Positions 7,342 through 17,100 of a DNA stretch of 22,758 bases are shown here, one piece after another. The first letter of the stretch is position 1, and every line of letters starts with the position of its first letter. The notes beneath the pieces were generated by a model that did no database searches, was not told the DNA's origin, and was given only the letters and a program-made list of their open reading frames with translations. Both the position numbers and the translations under genes were made by a program. The stretch is from Bacteroidales bacterium UBA3543 (GTDB lineage Bacteria > Bacteroidota > Bacteroidia > Bacteroidales > UBA932): contig DFOK01000059.1 in the NCBI GenBank assembly GCA_002376715.1, positions 1 to 22,758 of the forward strand, read 5' to 3'.

Positions 7342-9741
7342 CTATTTTTTCTTGCTTATAGAAAAGTTGATTCTATATGTTACCATTGGGAAAAAGCCCT
7401 GCAACAACATCTCCTTATAGGTGCCCGTCTCAATATCATAGAAGATGCCGTAAAGATTTTTTCGATTGGTCAGGTTTTGGAAATCGATAAACAATTCGTC
7501 TGTAAACCTCTTCCAGTTCTTCCTGTAACCTATTCGCAAATCTATTCTGAAATAGTCGCGTACTTGCAATTCATTAATGCGGGTATTATCGTATACTATC
7601 CTGTGCTCCATCCTGCTTTGATCTTCCAAAACGGGAGTGTAACGAGTGCCGCCCGCCAATGATCCCTTTATATCGGCAAATATTGTCCAACCTTTCTTAA
7701 GCGGTAATTCGTAACCCGAAGCAAGATTAAAGAGATATCTCCCGTCGAAAATAGTACTCCACTCTTTTTTATTGAATCCGTTGGTGTAGGTTGATCTGTA
7801 AATGGTGGAATTGAATAGGAGATAATAATTTTTACTCATAAACTTTTCAATGGTAAATTCTGCCCCGTAATTTTGCCCCGTCCCTTTATTTACAAGATTG
7901 CCCTCTCTCATAATTACATTGTCACCTGCGCCACCTATCTGTAACATCGTATAAGTTGCGTCGGGATCCTTCCTTACAGGTATATTATAAAGCCATTGAT
8001 AGTAAGTCTCCACTTTGAGATGCCAATCGGGAGCAAACGCCCAACCATACGAAATGTCGGCATGTGCACTCTTCATAAAGCCAAGCATTTTGTTGCTGTA
8101 CTCAATCTCGCCCTTAGGATTAAGAGTTCGGATGAAATAGAATGAACGTGGAATCATTTGGCTGTATAGTCCGCCTGCTAAGGCCAGAGTGTGTTTTGAC
8201 GCAGGTGTGTAACGGAGACCAAACCTGGGCTCAACTGCATAAGTTTTATTTAAATGAAGATACATTCCATGGATTCCGCCTGTCAGCAACAATTTCGATG
8301 TTATATTGTGCCTATATTGTGCATAAGCTCGCGCAAGACTGAAATAACCTTTCTCATCAACATTGGAAAAAAGTCCTCTCTCATCACTGAATGACTCTTT
8401 TTCAAGATAAGTGACATTGTATAAATCATACTTTAATCCGGCCTCTATTGATGAGTTGTAGGTAAAGCGATGCTCGAGTTTGGTGTGGAGTGAATATTTA
8501 TCCTCCAGCGCACTCTCATCCCAAAGCGTTTTCCACTCCGCATTAGGCTGTATGAGAGACATTGTATCTACCGGCATATGGGTATCGCTCCTTACAAAGG
8601 AGAAAAGAGTGGTGAGCTTTGTTTTGGGTGTAAAATCGACGCTGTGCGTAGCTCCAACTATCAATGTGTTGGAATTAACAGCTATTCGTTGATCCGTTTT
8701 CTGAAAGAAATTTGCATCAATATCAATTTGAGTTACCTCTGATGTGACAAACTCAATCCCGCTAATACCCCACAATCCGATTATGGAAAGATGATTTTTC
8801 TCGTTTAAATCAAAATCGAGTTTCATGGTGAGGTCCTGGTATTTAGGTGTTATACCCTTATAAAAACCCATCTTTTCCATCAGGTCGGGGATGGAATATC
8901 TATAGGAAACAAGGTACGATGAAGTGCTTTTCTTTGAAAAATATCCTTCCGACCCCAATTCAATACCATTGAAACCCGTTTGTGCCCAAAACTCATGTTT
9001 CTTATTGTTGCCCTTTCTCATTTTGAGGTCGAATATGCCTGCCAAGGCATTGCCATAGGAAGCAGGCCAGGCACTCATATGAAAGTCAGAATTGGAGAGC
9101 AGGTTGGTGTTCAGCAAGGTGACTTGCCCACCTGTCATACCAACGCCGGTATTGAAGTGGTTAAGATTAGCAACCTCCACACCATCCAATGACCACTGAA
9201 CGCCTATGGGCGAGTTACCTCTTATTATAATGTCATTTCGTGAATCGTTGGCAGGAATAACTCCTGCAAAGCTACGTACCATACGCGCCGGATCACCGAG
9301 CGAACCGGCAAACCTAAAAGTTTCTTCAGTGCTGAAAGTTCTTGCTCCGGTTACGGACAACCTATTTATCGGCCTGCTTTTATCCCGGCTTGCTACAAAC
9401 TCTACACCTGTCAGCTCTTCGAATGCAGGCTCCAAAACCACATTCAACATAACTTCTTTCCCCGTATTGACCAATACATCGATCTCTTGCGACAGGAATC
9501 CCATACTGGAAACTATCAGTCTTTGTCTTCCGACCGGAACTTTGAAAGAAAAAATTCCTGTTTCGTCAGTTACAGTTCCTATAACCGGATCACTGCCCTC
9601 GACATGGATTGCAGCTTGAACCAATTCATTATTAGGGTCGCCTGAAACGACTTTACCTCTTACTGTCTCCACCAAACCACTCTGCGCTGAACTTACCGAT
9701 GCCGATAAAACCAGAAGCAGCAACACACACAATTTCTTCAT
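7342..9741 (-). CDS. TonB-dependent receptor with carboxypeptidase-D-like N-terminal domain
   Basis: A 799-residue outer membrane receptor. A signal peptide covers residues 1-19 (MKKLCVLLLLVLSASVSSA). Residues about 25-105 form a carboxypeptidase-regulatory-like domain (VRGKVVSGDPN, then GTVTDETGIFSFKVPVG and SSMGF), as in many Bacteroidota receptors. A plug domain follows at about 125-242, with NDIIIRGNSP, WSLDGVEVANLNHF and GNALAGIFDLKMRKG. The rest is a 22-strand-type barrel ending in RINFSISKKK, which lacks the usual terminal aromatic residue. The start is the ATG at 9741; an in-frame TTG at 9750 is less likely. It has no SusD partner next to it, so it resembles the smaller siderophore, metal or peptide receptors more than SusC. 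It follows the LiaF-like gene by 38 bases. The ligand is unknown. Confidence 0.9.
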   Translation of the reverse strand: MKKLCVLLLLVLSASVSSAQSGLVETVRGKVVSGDPNNELVQAAIHVEGSDPVIGTVTDETGIFSFKVPVGRQRLIVSSMGFLSQEIDVLVNTGKEVMLNVVLEPAFEELTGVEFVASRDKSRPINRLSVTGARTFSTEETFRFAGSLGDPARMVRSFAGVIPANDSRNDIIIRGNSPIGVQWSLDGVEVANLNHFNTGVGMTGGQVTLLNTNLLSNSDFHMSAWPASYGNALAGIFDLKMRKGNNKKHEFWAQTGFNGIELGSEGYFSKKSTSSYLVSYRYSIPDLMEKMGFYKGITPKYQDLTMKLDFDLNEKNHLSIIGLWGISGIEFVTSEVTQIDIDANFFQKTDQRIAVNSNTLIVGATHSVDFTPKTKLTTLFSFVRSDTHMPVDTMSLIQPNAEWKTLWDESALEDKYSLHTKLEHRFTYNSSIEAGLKYDLYNVTYLEKESFSDERGLFSNVDEKGYFSLARAYAQYRHNITSKLLLTGGIHGMYLHLNKTYAVEPRFGLRYTPASKHTLALAGGLYSQMIPRSFYFIRTLNPKGEIEYSNKMLGFMKSAHADISYGWAFAPDWHLKVETYYQWLYNIPVRKDPDATYTMLQIGGAGDNVIMREGNLVNKGTGQNYGAEFTIEKFMSKNYYLLFNSTIYRSTYTNGFNKKEWSTIFDGRYLFNLASGYELPLKKGWTIFADIKGSLAGGTRYTPVLEDQSRMEHRIVYDNTRINELQVRDYFRIDLRIGYRKNWKRFTDELFIDFQNLTNRKNLYGIFYDIETGTYKEMLLQGFFPMVTYRINFSISKKK

Positions 9742-9751
9742 ACGACACAAT

Positions 9752-9775
9752 ATCTATTAATTAATCTATTAATTA
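9752..9775. repeat. 12-bp tandem direct repeat (ATCTATTAATTA x2)
   Basis: Two exact copies, 9752-9763 and 9764-9775, fill most of the gap between the LiaF-like stop and the TonB receptor start. The unit is AT-only except for one C. Slippage here would change intergenic spacing in 12-bp steps. It could equally be chance in AT-rich spacer DNA. Confidence 0.5.
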
Positions 9776-9779
9776 CAAA

Positions 9780-10550
9780 TTATTGAACAGTACATCCTGA
9801 GAAAATAAGAGAGCCTTGTATAATTAGTTTACTGCTGCTCTCTTCGGCAGTAATAGTTGCATTAGGACGCTTATCGCTGTAACCTCCAAAAAGAGAATCG
9901 ATATTAGAGTTTACGCACCAATTTTCGGGAACGTATAGCGTAATTCCACCAAAAACGGCGTCTACGTTGAGATATACGGTGGTTTCCGGCAAAGTGGTTT
10001 GACGTAAATCGATAACTATTCCTCCAAAAACCACATCAATATCTCCGCCTTTTAGCTCAGGTTCGAGAAAAAGACTCTCTGCGCCTCCGAAAACTATATC
10101 TTTTATTATCCATCCTCCGGTTCCGTCCGTAGTCTCATGTCTTCCAATGATATGTTTTTTAAAGGATACTCTTTTCCTCCTATTTGCAGCAACTCCGATT
10201 ATAAGTATCAAACCGATGGCTATCAATAAAAAGGGCCAATAATTGGATGCGAAGTTTTTACCGAATTCCCCTAAAATTTTGGGATATACCCTCTCCAGAC
10301 GCGGCAGAAGAAAAAATCCTCCCGTAAACAACAAAATTGTGGGAAATAAAATTTGTTTTTTGAAATAACCAAAGATTGCCAAAACTATCAACAGCATTGG
10401 CCATGAAATGAGGATACATTTGAATGAGGGATTTAGCCAGCCTAAGTTAAATGCAAGCAGAAGCAAACCTATCAAAACAAGCAGACTACCAATCAAAACG
10501 ACCGTACTGAATTTATTAGTACATTTTTCGTGAGGTATGTTTTTATTCAT
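9780..10550 (-). CDS. LiaF-like membrane protein (LiaI/LiaF TM region plus YvqF-type domain)
   Basis: A 256-residue protein with four membrane helices in the first 122 residues (about 14-34, 45-61, 67-84 and 103-122), a basic stop (NRRKR, 123-127) and a soluble C-terminal domain. That domain has a regular motif, FGG, at 154-156, 175-177, 200-202 and 221-223 with a final FSG at 250-252, spaced about 21-29 residues. This fits the right-handed beta-repeat fold of LiaF/YvqF-type proteins and head-GIN-like domains. In Firmicutes LiaF inhibits the LiaRS envelope-stress system; no histidine kinase is seen here. It is the first gene of the operon, with a TAnnTTTG box 32 bases upstream. The role is probably sensing or stabilising the inner membrane. 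Confidence 0.8.
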   Translation of the reverse strand: MNKNIPHEKCTNKFSTVVLIGSLLVLIGLLLLAFNLGWLNPSFKCILISWPMLLIVLAIFGYFKKQILFPTILLFTGGFFLLPRLERVYPKILGEFGKNFASNYWPFLLIAIGLILIIGVAANRRKRVSFKKHIIGRHETTDGTGGWIIKDIVFGGAESLFLEPELKGGDIDVVFGGIVIDLRQTTLPETTVYLNVDAVFGGITLYVPENWCVNSNIDSLFGGYSDKRPNATITAEESSSKLIIQGSLIFSGCTVQ

Positions 10551-10581
10551 AATATCAACTTTTTAAGTTAAAAGATTTGTA

Positions 10582-10589
10582 CAAATATA
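10582..10589 (-). promoter_or_regulatory. -7 promoter box of the LiaF-like operon (TATATTTG)
   Basis: On the minus strand TATATTTG matches TAnnTTTG exactly and sits 31 bases before the ATG at 10550. No clear TTTG is seen at the -33 position, so the promoter may be weak or activator-dependent. Confidence 0.45.
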
Positions 10590-10652
10590 AGAAGTGTTGG
10601 TTAAGTCTATAACTGAAATAATTCTGATGGATTAAGATTTCATTTAGGGATA

Positions 10653-10682
10653 ATTAGTAGCTAACCGAAGTTAGCTACTAAT
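10653..10682 (-). terminator. Hairpin terminator with UUCG loop, end of SusCD operon
   Basis: A perfect 13-bp stem (10653-10665 with 10670-10682) closes a four-base loop. Read on the minus strand the loop is C(UUCG)G, an unusually stable tetraloop, whereas on the plus strand it is CGAA. It lies 34 bases after the stop at 10716. No long T-run follows, so it may act as a transcript 3' end protector as much as a classical terminator. Strand choice rests on the UUCG loop and the gene position. Confidence 0.7.
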
Positions 10683-10715
10683 ACTTAAAAATAACATCAA
10701 TTAACCAAAAATCTA

Positions 10716-12248
10716 TTAATCTACCTTAGTAATTTTTATATTATCAATAAACCATCTCTGATAAATTTTAGTGCCACCATTGTTGCTGCTTGACTCTCCC
10801 CAAACTTTGGTACGAATAGTTATTTTCGTGGATTTAGTGATGGTGGCATTTTCAAGCACTATATCACTATGAAGCCATGACAGCACATCTACTTCGTTTT
10901 GGAAGGTATGACCCACAGGTCCATATTCGACACTATTATCGCCATTGGTTACTACAACTACAATCTCCACGGGGTCAAATTTTCTTGTACCTCCTACCAT
11001 TGGTGCCCAGTCAAAAGAAATTTGCAGTTTTGCTCCGTTTGGAACATTATTTATTGACGGCAATACAATACCTGACTGAACATCGGTTCTGCCAAATTTC
11101 AGGTAATTGCTTTGTATGTAAACGGAGGTTGTGGTCTCCGGCTGACACACAAACGTGTAGCCACGACGTTCAAATTCAGGCAATAAAGTAGTTTTCAGTG
11201 CTTCTACGGTATGGATGTTAGGAGCACTTCCCGAACCGTCATTTTCTACTGTTCTACCTGCTTTGCTTGCCTCTGCCCAAGGTGCCAGCCACTCAAAATC
11301 TTCTGAGAAATAGACCACTTCAAGCACTCCCTTATCAACTACTTGAGTCGTAATCAGTCTTATGTTGGTTTCGGACAAGCCTGCAAAAAAGCCTGTTACT
11401 GTAACCATGTGTCCATTTAATTTGGCGAGTTGTGATGCTTGCGAAATGTTGATTATACTAACAGTGTTTTTAGCCTTATCGGATACGGTTACCGTACTGC
11501 CGCTAAAATAGCCCGTAACGCAAATAAATTCATAAGTTGAAGCATTGTAAGCATCAATTATCTCCGTAATATCTTTAGGATTAGGGTAAGTAACAGCAGC
11601 GCTGTTTGCCACTACTTTCACATTATCACATTCTATCAAAGAAAAATTCATTGAATCGGTGGATTTTGTGCCGCGTATCTCTACCTCGTCACCGATGGCA
11701 ACTGCAGTTTTGCTTGATACGTAAATACTGCTGCTGCATTGCTTGTCACTGATAATAAATCCGCCATCTGTAAGCGCGGTAACAAATGCCGAAGTAACAA
11801 TCACTGCCGTGCCGTTTTCGAGTTTTGACAATTCGCCAACATTGTAATTTTTTACACCACGGTATTTATCTCCATCTTGATTAATAACTACAGTTGCTCT
11901 ACTTGCGATTGTTCCTCCTTTGAAAACAAGATTTGCAGTTCTTGGATTGTCAATTGCTCCATCTCGCATATTGTCCAAAACGGATACAGTTACGTCAACG
12001 ACTCCCTTTCCTTCGGTCGGGGTGATGGTAACCCAATCAGGCACTTCTGCAACCCAATTGGCATCAGCGTAAACAGTAATCATTTTCCCCTTTGGATTTT
12101 GAGCTTCAAAAGTGAGTGAGTTTACACTTGCTAAAACAGCATCGGAAAGTCTATCTATATCTTTCGTTTCATCACAACCTTGAAACGCAGTTGTCAACCC
12201 TGCTAAAATTGTGACGAATAAAATAAACTTAGAAAATTTCATTGTCAT
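10716..12248 (-). CDS. BACON-domain surface lipoprotein with OB-like and jelly-roll domains
   Basis: A 510-residue predicted lipoprotein. The signal peptide ends in LTTAFQGC with Cys25 as lipid site; a second ATG at 12242 is also usable. Residues about 42-125 form a BACON-type Ig-like domain (TVYADANWVAEVPDWVTITP, then TANLVFKGG and TVVINQDG). Residues about 133-220 (YNVGELSKLENGT, GGFIISDKQCSSSIYV, GDEVEIRG) look like the OB-like domain often labelled DUF5689. A second OB-like stretch covers about 240-310. The C-terminal 190 residues begin FSEDFEW and end WFIDNIKITKVD, a pattern of jelly-roll modules that bind surface glycans. It is last in the SusCD operon, in the slot of SusE/F-like surface ligand-binding proteins. 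Ligand unknown. Confidence 0.82.
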   Translation of the reverse strand: MTMKFSKFILFVTILAGLTTAFQGCDETKDIDRLSDAVLASVNSLTFEAQNPKGKMITVYADANWVAEVPDWVTITPTEGKGVVDVTVSVLDNMRDGAIDNPRTANLVFKGGTIASRATVVINQDGDKYRGVKNYNVGELSKLENGTAVIVTSAFVTALTDGGFIISDKQCSSSIYVSSKTAVAIGDEVEIRGTKSTDSMNFSLIECDNVKVVANSAAVTYPNPKDITEIIDAYNASTYEFICVTGYFSGSTVTVSDKAKNTVSIINISQASQLAKLNGHMVTVTGFFAGLSETNIRLITTQVVDKGVLEVVYFSEDFEWLAPWAEASKAGRTVENDGSGSAPNIHTVEALKTTLLPEFERRGYTFVCQPETTTSVYIQSNYLKFGRTDVQSGIVLPSINNVPNGAKLQISFDWAPMVGGTRKFDPVEIVVVVTNGDNSVEYGPVGHTFQNEVDVLSWLHSDIVLENATITKSTKITIRTKVWGESSSNNGGTKIYQRWFIDNIKITKVD

Positions 12249-12299
12249 ATTAATTGTAATTGTAAATAATTCAAAGTAACAAGGTCTTAATCCTAATTA

Positions 12300-14093
12300 T
12301 TAAAAATTGAGACCATCATTCCAACCGGGATTTTGGGTTAAATTATTGTTAAGTGTACGCTCGTTAATGGGAATTGGATAAAGGTAATCTCTTTGCTCAT
12401 TAAAACCATTGCGTTCAACTTTTTGATGGAAATCCACATAACCGTATGTTCCATTTGAGAGAAGAAGCTCTGTTCCCAATTCATATGTAACTACACCCTC
12501 TTTTGATGCCGGTTTTGCCGTATTTTGGAGATAAAGTACGATATCGGGTTTTCCATCACCGGTAAGGTCATATTCGCCGGGCCCCGGGAAATAAACACCC
12601 ATAAAAGATTGGTCGATCGCTTTACCTGCTTTCCAGCGGAAAAGGTCTGATAAGCGAAAACCCTCTTGCAGAAGTTCTATTGTACGCTCACGACGGATTT
12701 CTAGAATTACTCCACGATTATTTTCCGAAACATTCGGATAACCATATTTTTCTGAACCCAGATAACGTTCGTCAGGGTTACTGTTTGCTTTTGCCATATC
12801 CAAGTCGGGCATACCGACTCTTTTGCGAAGCTTGTTAATCGATATATCAAGGTCATTTTGCGTGAGTGTACCAAGTTCAGCTTTTGCTTCAGCATAGTTG
12901 AGGAATACCTCAGCCAGGCGGAATACCGGCATATCACAATCTGATGAACCTGTTCTGTCGTTGTTGCTGCTATTGGATTTGGGGTCCTGCACAAATTTAA
13001 CCGATTGATATCCTGTAACTGCTATATTAAAGTCCGGAGCCAAAACTCTTGTGTCATTGATACGTGTGTATCCGGGAGTTCGCATGCTTTGCGCCAAACG
13101 GGGGTCACGGTTACTTGTTTCTTCTATAAACGACATCTCCTGCCATCCGGTCTTGTCAGTAAAACGGGAACCGTCTTTCATCAGATAGCTGTTTACGAAC
13201 TTTCTGGTCAATCCCGGCCTTCCTTGTGTTGAAACCAATGTATAGGCAGAAGCATTATGACGTATTCCGAGTGGGTAATCAAATTTAATTGCCAAAATAT
13301 ACTCCTGCGGACTTGCATTCTTCTGTGCAAACAACATCAGATAATCTTTGGTGGGATTTCCGGTTGAGTAAAGTTTATAAGGACCGTTGTCTATGAGCTC
13401 TTTTGCGGCAATTGCAGATTGAGTAAGATAATATTTGTAATCATTGCCACCGAGGTTGAGGTTGTGGTATTTGCGAAAAGTTCCCTCGAAGAGGCAAAAT
13501 CTCGACTTCAATGCCAGAGCAGCCCATTTATTAACCCTATAAGTACTTACTTCAGCAGGCAAATTGGCTATGGCGTAGTCGATATCCTCTATCATTTTGC
13601 TCATAATCAATTCACGAGAGTCGCGAGGCTTATATAAGTCTTCGTCAGCAGAACCGAGCTGTTTGTCATACCAGGGCACATCGCCGAAACGCACAACTTT
13701 TTCATAATAGAAATAGGCTCTGAAAAACCGGGAAACAGCTGTATACTTAATTACTGCTACTTCATCTTCGCATTGATCAATGTTTTCCAGCAAGGTATTG
13801 ATTCTACGGAGCGTGCCCCATGACCAGCCACCACCTGAAGCGGGTACTGTACGGCGGTTACCTCCGGTGAGCACAGCACTCAATATGGACTCTACAATGA
13901 CATCACTTTGTTCATCAAAGGGCGACTTGTCCAGCAAATCATTGTAGTAAGGGTTACTAAAAAGTTCCAGGTCGGTAGCGTTTTTGAAATAGTCAAATTG
14001 TGAGATTTGATCCTTTGGAGTAAGGTCAAGCAAGTCACAGGATGACAACATGGGAACCAGTATAATTGTTAATATGATGATTAATTTTTTCAT
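12300..14093 (-). CDS. SusD/RagB family outer membrane lipoprotein
   Basis: A 597-residue SusD-family nutrient-binding lipoprotein. The signal peptide ends LSSC with lipid-acceptor Cys19, followed by the typical DLLDLTPKDQIS leader. The helical TPR-like region is visible (FFRAYFYYEKVVRFGDVPWY, then DYAIANLP and NKWAALALKSRFCLFEGTF), as is the C-terminal RagB part (PVFRLAEVFLNYAEAKAELG, NKLRKRVGMP, EIRRERTIELLQEGFRLSDL), ending with NNLTQNPGW. It forms the lid of the SusC barrel and holds the substrate at the cell surface. It starts 10 bases after the SusC stop. Its substrate cannot be read from sequence, since specificity is not conserved in this family. Confidence 0.95.
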   Translation of the reverse strand: MKKLIIILTIILVPMLSSCDLLDLTPKDQISQFDYFKNATDLELFSNPYYNDLLDKSPFDEQSDVIVESILSAVLTGGNRRTVPASGGGWSWGTLRRINTLLENIDQCEDEVAVIKYTAVSRFFRAYFYYEKVVRFGDVPWYDKQLGSADEDLYKPRDSRELIMSKMIEDIDYAIANLPAEVSTYRVNKWAALALKSRFCLFEGTFRKYHNLNLGGNDYKYYLTQSAIAAKELIDNGPYKLYSTGNPTKDYLMLFAQKNASPQEYILAIKFDYPLGIRHNASAYTLVSTQGRPGLTRKFVNSYLMKDGSRFTDKTGWQEMSFIEETSNRDPRLAQSMRTPGYTRINDTRVLAPDFNIAVTGYQSVKFVQDPKSNSSNNDRTGSSDCDMPVFRLAEVFLNYAEAKAELGTLTQNDLDISINKLRKRVGMPDLDMAKANSNPDERYLGSEKYGYPNVSENNRGVILEIRRERTIELLQEGFRLSDLFRWKAGKAIDQSFMGVYFPGPGEYDLTGDGKPDIVLYLQNTAKPASKEGVVTYELGTELLLSNGTYGYVDFHQKVERNGFNEQRDYLYPIPINERTLNNNLTQNPGWNDGLNF

Positions 14094-14103
14094 TTCTCAA
14101 AAA

Positions 14104-17100
14104 TTAAAATGTTATATCTATTCCAAACATGAATGTTTTAGGCCTTGGATAATAGGCATTGTTGTAAGCTCCTGAACGGTCAAATCCTGCTTCAGGGTCG
14201 ATGTATTCCGTATTCTTTTTGAGCGGTGATACATAGAATAAGTTTTCTCCTGAGAAGTAAACACGTACTTTATCAATACCTACCTTATTGGTCAAATTTA
14301 AAGGAAGCGTATAACCCACAGTCAAGTTTTTTAATCGCAGATAGCGCAAGTTTTGCAAATATCTGTCATTTACCTTGGCAAGGTACCCACCTGTCGCTGA
14401 GTATGCACGTGCTCTCGGGAAATAAGCATCCGGATTATCTTCTGCCCATACCTTTTTGATAAAATCTCTTGGCATGAAAGTCATATAAGGGTATGAGTAT
14501 CCACCCCAGAAATTCATGGTTTGTCCATGAGGATACCAGTAGTGATTTCCTGTTCCCTGGAAAAATGCGGAAAAATCTATTCCCATCCAATTGAAGGAAG
14601 TTGTAATACCGTATGAGAGTGAGGGAAGGGAATTACCCAATATTTTTCGGTCACCCGGACTATCAACAGTATTTTGCCCTATTCCCCAAATACCATCACC
14701 ATCCAGATCTACAAACTTCAAGTCTCCTGCTTGCCATCCACCGGTCAATCTGCCGCTACTATAACTCAAATTTACCTCTTGAGCATAGGCTTTTGCCTCC
14801 TCGTCGGTTTTGAAATATCCGTCAGTAACAAATCCCCATATTTCACCAATCCTCATACCCTCATAGTAGCTTTTTGCAAATGACTTGTTAGGGTTGTCGT
14901 ATTTGGTGATGACACTCTGATAATCACTTAGATTGAAAGAGACATCATACTGGAAAGGTTTGCCGAATAGCTGAAATTGGTCACGCCATCTAAGCGTTAA
15001 TTCATAACCTTTAGTACGTAAGTCGGCTGCATTCATATCAGGTGAACTGGCGCCATAGACCCCGGGTAATGCGACACCTGCGGTAAGCATATCTTTTGTG
15101 TCCCTGATATAGACATCAGCCATTAGGTTGAACCTATTGCTGAGCATTGAAAAATCAACACCGAGGTTCCACTGTTGAGCGGTCTCCCATGTCAAGTCGG
15201 AAGCAATCGGTGCACCCAGTGAAGAATATTTACCCATAGCACCCCCCTCGCCAAAGGTATATCCCGCAAAATCTCTAATTGAGATCAAACGCATATAAGT
15301 GTAGTAAGAGGAAACGCTCTGATTGCCCAAAGAACCAAAAGAGAGACGTAGCTTCAAGTTATCCACTAAATCTTTTGCCGGCTCAAAGAAGGGCTCTTCC
15401 GAAATTCTCCATCCGGCAGAGGCTGAGGGGAACCAACCCCATCTATGTTCCTTTGCAAAACGGGATGTACCATCGTAACGTCCGCTCACTTCAAAAAGAT
15501 AGCGTCCAAGGTAGTCATAATTGACACGAGCGAAGAAACCAAGCAATGCATAGCCTACCTGTCCTCCGCCTACGCCCGTTTCTGTGACTCCCGCCTCATT
15601 CTGTCCAACCAGATTCAAGTCATCCAGCGTAATTGACGAAAGGTCGCGTCCCCAGGCTGAAACCGATTTTCTGTAGAAATATTCGTAGTTAAATCCACCG
15701 GTAACTGCCAGGTGATGATCGTCATTAAATGTATCCTTATAGTTTGCAAAAACGTTGGTTGAGTAGAAGTGGCGAGTTGAAACGCTCTCATCAAGCTGGT
15801 TTTCACCTGCACCTGTATTGTATGAAGCGAGTTCGGAGTCGGGATATTCACGATACCAAAGTTCAGAAGAGCGGCTTGTGCTTTGTGTCTGATAAAAACG
15901 ATATGTGAAATCCGCTGTAATGTTAAGCTGCTCAATAGGTTTAACAATCAATCTTGTAGTGTTTGAAAAATCCCGCCCAACATCAAGGTTTCTATGGGTG
16001 TTCTCATTAAGCATGATATGCCTTCCGTTGCCCACTTTGTAGTTTAAGTAAGGTGTTGAATAGAGCCAGCTTCCGTCAGGATTTTTCATCGGAAAACAAG
16101 CCAAAGCATGGCGCGCACCATAGCCTATCGTATTTTCAATACTGCCATCGCCAATGGATTTGTATTGTGAAGCAAAAAACGACGAGTTGTTGGATAAAGT
16201 TGTCCATTTGTTTATTTTGAAATCCACCTTTGAGCGTAAATTGTATCTGTCGAAAATGTCCGGATATGTTCTTTGCATACCTTCCTGGCGATTATAGTTG
16301 GCAGAGAAGAGGTACTTTATATCTTTTGATCCGCCGGTTATGGAAACATTGTCCTGTCTTACAGGCCTCTTCTCTCTAAACATCATATCCCACCAGTCAT
16401 AATTGCCATAATAAACCCAGTGCTTACGCCCGTTTCGCATCTGTTCTACTACCCAGGGACGATCGGGATGCTCTGTCTTGTCATTAATACGGGCAAGCAG
16501 TTGCTGCATATCATAATCATTGTATTTGATATAATTTGTGCCGCTATCTGCCCACCAAAATTTATTAATAGTATAAACCGACCAATATCCGCGATTTTCG
16601 TAATCGGTAGATGTTGTGGGTTGCTCCCATCCTATACGTCCGCTATAACGGACTATTGCTTTGCTATCTTTTGTCGAACCCGATTTGGTAGTTACCAAAA
16701 TAACTCCAAATGCAGCTCGCGCTCCATAAATCGCAGCTGCAGAGGCATCCTTGATTACCGATATGTTATCTACGTCATTGGGGTTTAGCCTGTTTAAGTC
16801 ACCGGTATCACCCGTTACTCCATCAATTACCACCAGTGGTGCTGCTGAGTTGATAGAGTTTACACCACGAATGTTTATTGCACCCGTTGCTCCCGGTCTA
16901 CCGGATGAAGTGGTGACATTTAATCCTGCGACAGAGCCTTGAAGCATATTGGTTACCGAGTGAGAGAGGTGATTTTCAAGTTTGTCGCTCTCAACGGTAC
17001 TAACTGCTCCTGTCAAGTTTACACGTTTTTGTGTTCCATAGCCTACCACTACTGCACTTTCCAGCTGGATGATATCGTCCTGCATAAAAATCGTCACATA

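Noticed and set aside
9206..9619. Plus-strand open frame opposite the TonB receptor plug region
   Set aside because: It mirrors a well-supported coding region; there is no start context or motif of its own.
15615..15947. Minus-strand open frame inside susC
   Set aside because: It lies in another frame of the SusC barrel, whose own frame is intact and family-typical on both sides.
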